Part shown: positions 26,301 through 33,473 of the stretch, piece by piece
Layout of the letters: every line of letters starts with the position of its first letter
Position numbering within the stretch: the stretch's first letter is position 1
From: Streptomyces bacillaris
Lineage (GTDB): Bacteria > Actinomycetota > Actinomycetes > Streptomycetales > Streptomycetaceae
Reading direction: 5' to 3'
Assembly (NCBI RefSeq): GCF_003268675.1
Contig: NZ_CP029378.1
Span: 558,001-622,000, forward strand
DNA length: 64,000 bases
The notes under the pieces: model-generated
The model's input: only the letters and a program-made list of their open reading frames with translations
What the model was told of the DNA's origin: nothing
Databases searched by the model: none
Program-made: the position numbers and the translations under genes

Positions 26301-27413
26301 GGCACAGAGCGCGGCCACCCAGGCGGAGCAGGACGCCGCCGACGCCGGCAAACTCGCCGAATCCGCCGAGGCCCACGCCAAGTCAGCCGAGGAGGCGGCC
26401 AAGAACGCGAACGTCCACGCGGAGGAGGCCAAGAAGGCCGCCGCGCGCGCCGAGGAGGCCGAGCGCGAGCGGCAGCGCAAGGAACTGGCGGAGGCCGCCA
26501 GGAAGAACCCGAAGTACACCGACCCGCAGCCCGGCGGCGAGGGCGGCGAGCCCGGCAGCGGCGCGGAGGCCCTGGACGCGCTGATCCTGCGGATGGCCAC
26601 CGAGTATGCCCTGGAGCAGGTCGGGCTGAGCGAGGAGGAGCTGGCGCTGGCCCGGGATCTCTCCGGTCAGGACCTCGTGGACTACCTGATGGACAACGGC
26701 GCCGAGATCCTGGTGGAGCTGTTCCTGGCGGACATCAAGGAGTGCATCGACGACCCGGACATCGGGATCTGCATCTGGGCCATCGTGCAGAACGCGGGCC
26801 CGGTCAAGCTGGCGAAGATCGGGAGCAAGCTGCCGAAGATCGGCAAGGCGATCTGGGGCATCAAGGGGTTCCTGGAGAAGGTCGACAAGGCCCGTAAGAA
26901 GGTCGACGCCTTCACCGAGAAGCTGGAGGACGCCAAGGAGAAGCTGGACCGGCTCGGTGCCACCTGCGACCGCGACTCCGGCGGCAAGCCGGGCAAGCAG
27001 TCGAAGGCCTCGACCGTCCGGCGGTCCGCCGCGCCCGCCGACGACAAGCCGAAGCCCAAGCCGGACACCGACTGCACCTTCCCCATCTTCCGGACCCCGA
27101 AGACCGTGGACGTGGCCTATGAGAAGCTGCACGGCCCGAATCCGGCCCGGGGGCGGAGGAGGGGAGCAACGGCAAGGTGTACTTCGGTGAGCAGAGCGTC
27201 GCCGCGGAGTACTGGGGGCGTGGCACCTACGCCTCCGGGATGTACCGGTACGACATGGATATGAAGTTCCTGGTGCAGTTCGTCAAGGCGGCCAAGCGCT
27301 ATGACTGGAAGGGGCCGAATGGAAGCCCCAGGATCGAGTGGGAGATCGAGTACAAGAGGCTGGACGAGTTCAACGCCCTGACCGTCGACCGCACCTGGAT
27401 AAAGAAGCCGTGA
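23335..27413 (+). CDS. Giant exported ALF-repeat / Ala-rich coiled-coil protein with toxin-like C-terminus, frameshifted at 27149-27153
   Basis: With one frame correction this is a protein of about 1359 residues. A twin-Arg-rich signal region (to about 58) precedes three ALF repeats (about 115-280), then nearly 780 residues of Ala/Lys/Glu/Arg heptad-like sequence, a hydrophobic helical segment (AKIGSKLPKIGKAIWGIK, about 1165-1180), and a C-terminal domain containing VYFGEQSVAAEYWGRGTY and IEWEIEYKRLDEFNALTV. The layout of signal, long stalk and variable tip matches polymorphic-toxin-like delivery proteins; I do not recognise the tip fold. The GGGGG at 27149-27153 puts the tip out of frame: as sequenced, the protein ends at 27264 in a nonsense tail, while one extra G joins the frames. 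The ATG at 23335 is preferred to 23311 because GAAAGGGA precedes it. Confidence 0.75.
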
Positions 27414-27691
27414 GGAAACTGAGCGACATGCCCTTGACACTCCACCAGGAGTACGAGATCCGCGTCCTCTCCGTACGCCCCTGGGGGCTGGACGTGGTGC
27501 TCCCGGACGGCACCGCCGGGCTGATCGACAACGCCAAGGACCCGAACTGGCCGGACGGTGACCAGGAGGCGGCCGTGGGCACGGTGATCCGCGCCGTCGT
27601 CCTGGACGACGAGCGCGACCCCGTCCGGATGAGTGCCCTGGACAGTGACCGGGCCATCGCCCGCTCCATCCGGGAGGCCGCGGAGGGTTAG
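27410..27691 (+). CDS. Small S1-like OB-fold protein, candidate partner or immunity protein
   Basis: A protein of 93 residues from GTG 27410, which overlaps the restored stop of the giant ALF gene (GTGA), or 87 residues from ATG 27428. The core, EIRVLSVRPWGLDVVLPDG and GTVIRAVVLDDERDPVRMSA, has the strand pattern of an S1-type OB fold. It has no signal peptide and should be cytoplasmic. Position directly behind a toxin-like tip is where immunity genes usually sit; the fold itself is not a known immunity family, so that role is an inference from context. Confidence 0.6.
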   Translation: MRKLSDMPLTLHQEYEIRVLSVRPWGLDVVLPDGTAGLIDNAKDPNWPDGDQEAAVGTVIRAVVLDDERDPVRMSALDSDRAIARSIREAAEG

Positions 27692-27761
27692 GCGGCAGAG
27701 GCCGAGGGCCGCACCGCCCGGAGGGATCCGAGGGTGCGGCCCTCTCCGTACGCGGGTGGGC

Positions 27762-28815
27762 TACGGGGCCTTGGCCTCCCGTACCACCCGTGCCGCGTTC
27801 CCCCAGGTCAGTGCCGCGATATCGGCCTCCGACCAGTCGCGGTGCAGCAGCTCCGCGATGAGGTTGGGGTAGCAGGAGGCGTCCTCCAGACCGATGGTGT
27901 GCGGGGCTCCTACGGCGGTGCCTTAGGAGCCGGCCAGGCCGACGGACTCGGGGCCGGCCAGGCTGCGGACGTGCTCGACATGGTCGGCGACGTCCCAGAG
28001 GGAGGCCGGCTGGTCGTCGTGGCACACCTGGTCGGGGGCGAAACTGACCATGCAGACGCCCCGGTTGGTGCGCAGCCGGCGCAGGATGTCGTCGCAGACG
28101 TTGTCCGGGTGGTCGGTGAGCACTCGCGCGGCGGAGCGGGAGAGGATCACCGGGGCGCTGGTGACGGCCAGGACGCGGTCCATGGTCTCCTAGGCGGCGC
28201 CGGAGATGTCGACCAGGACACCGAGGCGCTTCATCTCGCGGATGACGGACTCACCGAACGGGGTCAGCCCGGTGGCCGTCCAGTGGGCGCCGGCCACGGT
28301 GACGCTGCGGACGCCGAGGGCGTGGTACGCGCGCAGGGTGCCCAGCGAGTCGGCGAGCGCGGCCGCGGCGACCGGGCCGAGGAGCGAGGCGATCCGGCCG
28401 CTGTCCCGCGCCTCGGCCATCCCGTCGGCGCCGGTGACCAGGCGCAGCACCTCCGGGCAGGAGGCGATCAGGGTGGAGACGGCGTCGATCCGGTCCAGGG
28501 TGGCACTGACCGCGCTGTCACGGTGGCGTCCGGGCCGGTGTGCAGGGACCAGAACTGGGCGCCGACCCCGTCGGCCTGGATGCGCGGGATACCGGTGTCC
28601 AGCAGGACGGACCCGTACATCAGGTCCTGCCAGTGGGTGTGGTCCAGCTGCTGGCCCAGGGTGTTGTGGCCGTCCACCACCAGCTGGGCGGCCAGCAGCA
28701 CACGGGCGCGCTCCAGGTCGAACGCGGCGGGGGTGGGTGCCTGGGCGGGAGGCGGGTCGTCGGGTTCTCCGAAGGCGGCGGAATCCGCGTACGGGAGGTG
28801 CTGAAGGTCTGCCAT
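27762..28815 (-). pseudogene. Membrane (renal-type) dipeptidase, peptidase M19, multiply broken
   Basis: Pieces of an M19 dipeptidase can be read from ATG 28815: ARVLLAAQLVVDGHN, GVGAQFWSLHT, then after a frameshift near 28520 DRIDAVSTLI, MKRLGVLVDIS, a stop near 28190, SRSAARVLTDHPDNV, another stop at 27923-27925, and finally [19 protein letters not shown] to a TAG at 27762. The normal metal-site HxD appears as HNT and the usual SHS as SRS, so metal ligands are changed as well. It is clearly non-functional. It lies convergently to the S1-like gene and beside IS256 debris. Confidence 0.85.
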
Positions 28816-28911
28816 TGCTCCGCTCCGGGACACGAGACGCTCCGGACGGCACGCCCTGCCCCACGGTGGCACGGTGCGGATGCGACGGCGCGGCGGTGTC
28901 CGCCGAATGGG

Positions 28912-29571
28912 GGACTGTACATCGTTCGGTGTAACTCCCGATCAAGGAAGATGCACCGATGACCAGTGAGAATGTGACCGAGGCCGAGACCGTCGAGCCG
29001 GCTGAGGTGGCGCCGTCGAAGGCGGTGGACGACCGGCTGATCGACGAGCTGGTATCCCGCGCTCAGGCCGAGGGCCTGCAGCTGACCGTCGAGGGCGGGC
29101 TGCTGCAGCAGCTGACGAAGCGGCTGCTGGAGTCCGCCCTGGAGGACGAGACCATTGACCACCTCGGCTATGACAAGCACGACCCGGCCGGGAAGAACGG
29201 CGGCAACAGCCGTAACGGCACCCGCGCGAAGACCGTCCTGACCGATGTCGGGCCCGGTCGAGATATCCGTGCCCCGCGACCGCGATGGATCCTTCGAGCC
29301 GAAGATCGTCAAGAAGCGGCAGAAGCGCCTGTCCGGCGTGGACGAGATGGTCGTCTCGCTGTCAGCGAAGGGGCTCACGACCGGCGAGGTCCAGGCCCAC
29401 CTGGCCGAGGTCTATGGCGCCGAGTTCTCCCGGCAGACGATCTCCACGATCACCGACAAGGTCATGGACGGCATGGCCGAGTGGCGGAACCGGCCGCTCA
29501 ACCCGGTCTATCCGGTGGTCTTCATCGACGCGATCCACGTGAAGATCCGGGTTCTGTCGACGATCTTGTGA
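28912..29571 (+). pseudogene. IS256-family (mutator) transposase remnant, frameshifted and 3'-truncated
   Basis: From an ATG at 28959 the frame reads LLQQLTKRLLESALEDETID and NSRNGTRAKTVLTD, the start of an IS256-family transposase. A one-base insertion in the CCC near 29252 shifts the frame; the next frame continues EISVPRDRDGSFEPKIVKK through VVFIDAIHVKIR. Homology then stops, and the second and third catalytic acids are missing. A typical IS256 left-end sequence (GTACATCGTTCGGTGTAACT) lies at about 28917-28936. Confidence 0.83.
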
Positions 29572-29586
29572 TCCGGCGGTCCGGGC

Positions 29587-29661
29587 TCATCGCGCGAGCA
29601 GGACGCGTTCGCGAAGGAGATCGAGACTGGCCCGGCCGAACATCTGGCGTTTCAGCATCTT
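29587..29661 (-). pseudogene. C-terminal scrap of an ISL3-family transposase
   Basis: On the minus strand the last 25 codons before a TGA at 29587-29589 read KMLKRQMFGRASLDLLRERV, the characteristic tail of ISL3-type transposases in Streptomyces. Nothing upstream of it is recognisable, so only this end survives between the IS256 and recombinase remnants. Confidence 0.7.
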
Positions 29662-29716
29662 AAAAGTTACGTGGAATCAGCCGGGGTGATCATGTCACTC
29701 CGGTGCAACCACAGAC

Positions 29717-30115
29717 TTGGGAGATGTGTTGAGCGGCACGGCGGTGCTGATGGAGAAGTGGCCGGTGATGGGCAGGCATGAGCAGGCGGCGACCTGGCTG
29801 AAGATCTGGATCGATCTCGGACGTGCGCCCCGCACGATCGAAGCCTATGCCCGCGGGCTGGCCGAGTACCTGGTGATGTGCAAGCGGGAGGATGTCTACC
29901 CGGTCACCGCGAACCGCGCGCACGTGGCCCTGTTCGTGCGTGAGTGTACGTCGCGGCCGCACCGTCGGGGTGCGAACGTGGTGGCGATCGACTCGGGCAC
30001 CGGGCTGGCGAACGCCACGATCCAGCAGCGCCTGGTGCCGGTCCGCTTGTTCTACGACTTCCTCATGGAGGAGGGTTTGCGGGAGTCGAACCCGGTGGGC
30101 CGGGGCCGCTACTGA
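29717..30115 (+). pseudogene. Tyrosine recombinase, N-terminal (SAM-like) domain only
   Basis: About 130 codons encode a phage-integrase core-binding domain (APRTIEAYARGLAEYLVMC, RLVPVRLFYDFLMEEGL, ESNPVG). The catalytic domain with the Arg-His-Arg-Tyr residues is missing. The coding sequence ends at a TGA exactly where the IS630 element appears to begin, so the insertion probably truncated it. The start is uncertain (TTG 29717, GTG 29726 or ATG 29747). It is unrelated in sequence to the complete integrase at 32020. Confidence 0.75.
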
Positions 30116-30176
30116 ACTTGATTGGGTGATGTCGGTGCTGTTCGCCTGACAGTTGGGTGTCGGCACCGGTAGCCCT

Positions 30177-31246
30177 GTGGCTGTGAGGTACGCGCAGGGC
30201 GGCGGGCTGACCGACGCCGAGAGGGCCGCGCGGGAGCGGATCCGGCTGCAGGCCGTGGAATGCTTCGAGGGCGGGAAGAAGAACCAGGAGATCGCTGCCG
30301 CGCTGCGGGTGAGCGAGCGGTCGGCAGAGCGGTGGCGCCGTGCCTGGCGCGAGCAGGGAGAGGTCGGCGTCCAGTCGAAGGGATCACCAGGCCGCCCAAG
30401 GCTCGGACCAGACCAGATCGCCAGGCTGGGACGGGAGTTGGAGCGTGGCACGCTCGCCCACGGCTGGGCGGACCAGCGGTGGACGCTGGCGCGGATCAAG
30501 ACGCTGATCGGCCGGCTGTTCCATGTCTCGTACACGGTGGAGGGCACCTGGCGGCTGTTGAAGCGGCGCGGCTGGAGCTGGCAGCAGCCCACTCGACGGG
30601 CGATCGAGCGCGAGGACGACGCGGTCGAGGTGTGGAAGAAGGAGACCTGGCCGCGGGTAAGAGCACCGCGGCGGAGCGCGGGGCCTGGATCGTCTTCGAG
30701 GACGAAGCCGGGCAGTCGATGACTCCGCCGCGTGCCAGGGCCTGGGGCCGGATCGGTCGGACCCCGGTCGTGAGGGTGAGGGGCCGGGGCTCGGGGCGGG
30801 TGTCGATGGCGGGCATGGCCTGCTACAAACCGGGCGAGCGGTCCAGGTTGATCTACGCGATCCGCGCGTACCGGGGCCGTAAGGACGAGCCGAAGGGCTT
30901 CGGCTGGCGCGACTTCCGCGACCTGATCGTCCGTGCCCGCATCCAGCTCGGCGGACCGATCGTGCTCGTCTGGGACAACGTCCGCCTCTACCTGACGGCC
31001 GGCATGCGCGAATTCATCGACGCGAACGCCGAATGGCTCACCGTGTTCCAGCTGCCCACCTATGCTCCGGACCTCAACCCGACCGAGGGCGTCTGGTCGC
31101 TGGTCAAGCGTGACATCGGCAACCTCGCCGCGGCCGACCTCGGCCAGGTCACCCGCGCCGTGAAGCGCAAGCTGAAGATGTTGCAGTACCGACCGGAGGT
31201 CATCGACGGCTGCCTCGCCGGCACCGACCTGCCCCTGGACCTGTGA
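30177..31246 (+). pseudogene. IS630-family transposase with one-base frameshift
   Basis: The first frame holds the helix-turn-helix part (NQEIAAALRVSERSAERW) up to VWKKETWPRV. The second frame, one base off, holds the DDE domain: VFEDEAGQSM (Asp), VLVWDNVRLY (Asp) and APDLNPTEGVWS (Glu). Adding one A to the run in GGTAAGAG near 30659 joins them into one product of about 356 residues. Some IS630 relatives use programmed frameshifting, but the site lacks an obvious slippery heptamer, so mutation or read error is more likely. Terminal repeats could not be defined. Confidence 0.82.
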
Positions 31247-31310
31247 GCGCCGGGTAGACGGACCCGAAATTGATCGAAGCCCAAAGCCGCTGGTCAGCTA
31301 CGGTGACGGC

Positions 31311-31673
31311 ATGACCGACAGCCTGCCCGAGGACGTAGTCGACGTGCTCGACCACGTCCTGAACCCGGACGAGCCCGCCCACGACGCCCTCCGACGGCAG
31401 GTGCCCCAACTCAGGGCGCAGTCCCGTTGCAAGTGCGGCTGCGGCACTACCTACTTCGAACTCGACGCCGACGCCGTGGAGCCCGCGCCAACGGGCCCCG
31501 GCACCGTCGTGGCTGCCGACGCACAGCTGCTCACCGAATCCGGCGAGTGCCCCGGCGAGGTCCTGGTCTTCGCGCGAGGCGGCTACCTCTCGTGGCTCGA
31601 GGTCTGCTCATGGAGCGATGACATCGAGGTGAATCCGGTTGCGGCGCGGCGCTGGCTGCAGCCACCGTCCTGA
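31311..31673 (+). CDS. Conserved hypothetical protein with CxCGC motif
   Basis: A 120-residue protein of unknown function. It has an acidic helical N-terminus, a CKCGCGTTYFEL motif near residue 40 that could bind metal, and a C-terminal half with alternating strands (GEVLVFARGGYLSWLEV). Similar small proteins occur as singletons in Streptomyces, but I cannot name a family. It sits between the IS630 remnant and the integrase region and is complete, so it may be cargo of the integrated element or part of the disrupted host sequence. Confidence 0.6.
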   Translation: MTDSLPEDVVDVLDHVLNPDEPAHDALRRQVPQLRAQSRCKCGCGTTYFELDADAVEPAPTGPGTVVAADAQLLTESGECPGEVLVFARGGYLSWLEVCSWSDDIEVNPVAARRWLQPPS

Positions 31674-31980
31674 ACCCGAGCCGGCAACATCTGGCGGTTT
31701 CGGAACGCGACACGCGGACGGTCCTCGGGCTCTGCCTCATCCAAGGCGGCACGCTCCCTGGCGGGACGGTGATCACCCCAAGCGCATGCGGGCGGCGCGG
31801 TGGCGGGCCAGCACCTGACGCCGCCACCACGAGCCGACCGACATCACGAGTTCAAGTTCAGTTGCTTGCGTGTAGAGACCTCGACTCTGCGCCGTTGGCG
31901 CACCGCCCGGCCGCCCCAGGGCCCCCGTTCATTGCGGTTTCGGAACGCGTCGTCATGTATAGCGCGATCGACGTTGAGGA
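31674..31980. other. Gene-poor stretch with a 16-bp direct repeat upstream of the integrase
   Basis: About 300 bp with no complete gene. It contains two identical copies of GCGGTTTCGGAACGCG, at 31694-31709 and 31934-31949, 240 bp apart. The second copy overlaps the start of the excisionase-like remnant. The repeats could be recombinase or excisionase binding sites, or the footprint of an insertion. Confidence 0.5.
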
Positions 31981-32023
31981 ATGGCTGCGTCGCCGCCGGA
32001 CCGTCCCGCACCGGAACGCATGA
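31931..32023 (+). pseudogene. Probable excisionase C-terminal remnant, coupled to the integrase
   Basis: The frame ending at TGA 32021-32023 reads VVMYSAIDVEEWLRRRRTV, the usual C-terminal signature of MerR/HTH_17-type excisionases (Y-x-x-x-D-V-E-x-W-L). Its stop overlaps the integrase start (ATGA), the normal xis-int arrangement. No helix-turn-helix is readable upstream in this frame, so the N-terminal part is lost or scrambled. Confidence 0.5.
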
Positions 32024-33240
32024 TGGGCGAGAAGGCCGTTGTGCCGGTCGGCGTCCGGCTCACGACCGACATCGAGTACCGGCCTGATCGTCCCAACCCT
32101 TACCGAGCGCGGGTCCGCTGGTTCGACCCGGCTACGAAGCGGCGGCTGTCCCTGTCGGAGGGGAAGGCGGACGAGGACGAAGCGCAGGAGTGGCTCCAGT
32201 CCATCATCGAAGCGGCTGAAGCAGGGCTGTCCCCGTCGCTCGCCACCATGAAGCTCGCCGAGTACGGCAATGCGAACATGGACCTCGCTTTGCGAGGGCT
32301 GGAGTTGAAGACTCTCGACCCCTATCTCGCCGGCTGGCGGATGCGCGTCGTGCCCGCATTGGGCCACCTCGCGGTCCGGATGATCACCAACGGTGCTGTC
32401 GACCGCACCGTGCAGAACTGGATCGCCGACGAGCTCAGCCGCTCAACGGTCAAGAACACCATCGCCGTCCTGGTCCGCGTCATGGAGCAGGCGGTGCGCG
32501 ACGGCATCATCAAGGTGAACCCCGCCCGGGTGACCGGCTGGCAGAAGCTCTACAAGCAGGCCGAGGACGAACTTCTCGACCCGCGCGCGCTCGCCCTGCC
32601 CGACTGGGAAACACTCCTCGCACCGGCCGACGCGCTCGTGGCCGCCTCCCACGACGGGTACCGCGGCTGGGGAGACGTGGTCATCTTCGCCGCGTGCACC
32701 GCCGCACGGATCGGCGAGATCTCCGGCTGCCGCGTCGGAGACATCGACACCACCCAGTGGATCTGGACCGTGCGCCGCCAGACCACGCCCGCCCCTTGCG
32801 GGCTGACCGACAAGGTCACCAAGGGCAAGCGGGCCCGCAAGGTTCCCATCGTCGAGGAAATCCGCCCCCTCGTCGCCCAGCGCATCCTGTCCGCCGGCCC
32901 CAATCCGAACGCCCGCCTGTTCACCGGCCCACGAGGCGGACGCATCTCCACAGCCGTCCTGCGCGACGCCACACACTGGGACACCGTGGTCACCAAGCTC
33001 GGCTACGAACATCTGCGCCGCCACGACCTCCGGCACACCGCGCTCACCTGGTTCGCCGACGCCGGGGTCCAAGTACACGTCCTCCGCAGGATCGCCGACC
33101 ACGGCTCACTGACCACCACCCAGCGCTACCTCCACCCGGACGTCCACAAGATCACGGCCGCCGGGACGGCGCTCTCGGCCCACTTCAGCGCGCTGCGCGC
33201 ACCACGCTCACTGCCGGGCCCCATCGTCATGACCCGCTGA
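32020..33240 (+). CDS. Site-specific tyrosine recombinase (integrase)
   Basis: A complete integrase of about 406 residues. It has an N-terminal arm-binding part with the Arg-rich strand NPYRARVRWFDPATKRRL, a SAM-like core-binding domain, and a catalytic domain with Arg in AARIGEIS, HDLRHTAL (His and second Arg), His in ADHGSLTT and nucleophile Tyr in TQRYLHP. ATG 32020 overlaps the excisionase-like stop; ATG 31981 gives an alternative longer product. Its 3' end is 110 bp from tRNA-Pro, a common attachment target, so it probably catalysed integration of an element whose right end is at the tRNA. Confidence 0.88.
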   Translation: MMGEKAVVPVGVRLTTDIEYRPDRPNPYRARVRWFDPATKRRLSLSEGKADEDEAQEWLQSIIEAAEAGLSPSLATMKLAEYGNANMDLALRGLELKTLDPYLAGWRMRVVPALGHLAVRMITNGAVDRTVQNWIADELSRSTVKNTIAVLVRVMEQAVRDGIIKVNPARVTGWQKLYKQAEDELLDPRALALPDWETLLAPADALVAASHDGYRGWGDVVIFAACTAARIGEISGCRVGDIDTTQWIWTVRRQTTPAPCGLTDKVTKGKRARKVPIVEEIRPLVAQRILSAGPNPNARLFTGPRGGRISTAVLRDATHWDTVVTKLGYEHLRRHDLRHTALTWFADAGVQVHVLRRIADHGSLTTTQRYLHPDVHKITAAGTALSAHFSALRAPRSLPGPIVMTR

Positions 33241-33266
33241 CCCGGTCAAGGACGCCGGACCTCCAG

Positions 33267-33288
33267 CTGGTCCCCAACTGGTCCCCAA
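33267..33288. repeat. Tandem 11-bp direct repeat beside the integrase
   Basis: CTGGTCCCCAA occurs twice without a gap, at 33267-33277 and 33278-33288, between the integrase stop and tRNA-Pro. Directly repeated short sites in this place are typical integrase arm-type binding sites; that role is inferred. Confidence 0.6.
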
Positions 33289-33298
33289 AAATGATCAA

Positions 33299-33330
33299 GG
33301 GCCGGTCTCGGATTGCTCCGAAACCGGCCC
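33299..33330. terminator. Strong hairpin between integrase and tRNA-Pro
   Basis: Thirteen-base arms at 33299-33311 and 33318-33330 pair at 12 of 13 positions around the 6-nt loop ATTGCT. No U-run follows, as is usual in Streptomyces. It lies between convergent genes (integrase + and tRNA -) and may stop transcription from both sides. Confidence 0.65.
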
Positions 33331-33350
33331 TGATCTACGACTGTCTCCAG

Positions 33351-33424
<74 letters not shown>

Positions 33425-33473
33425 CTGCGGTTCCTCCCGGTGGTCCGGGCGGCCTCGCAGGACAAACATTACC

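Noticed and set aside
24361..26600. Two minus-strand open frames of about 670 and 700 codons, one Gly-rich and one Ala/Ser-rich
   Set aside because: They are the complement of the Ala-rich coiled coil; repeated GCC codons read as Gly or Ala in antisense frames.
33299..33330. Hairpin as the attachment core of the integrated element
   Set aside because: It lies outside the tRNA; tRNA-directed integrases normally use the tRNA 3' half as the core, so a terminator is more likely.
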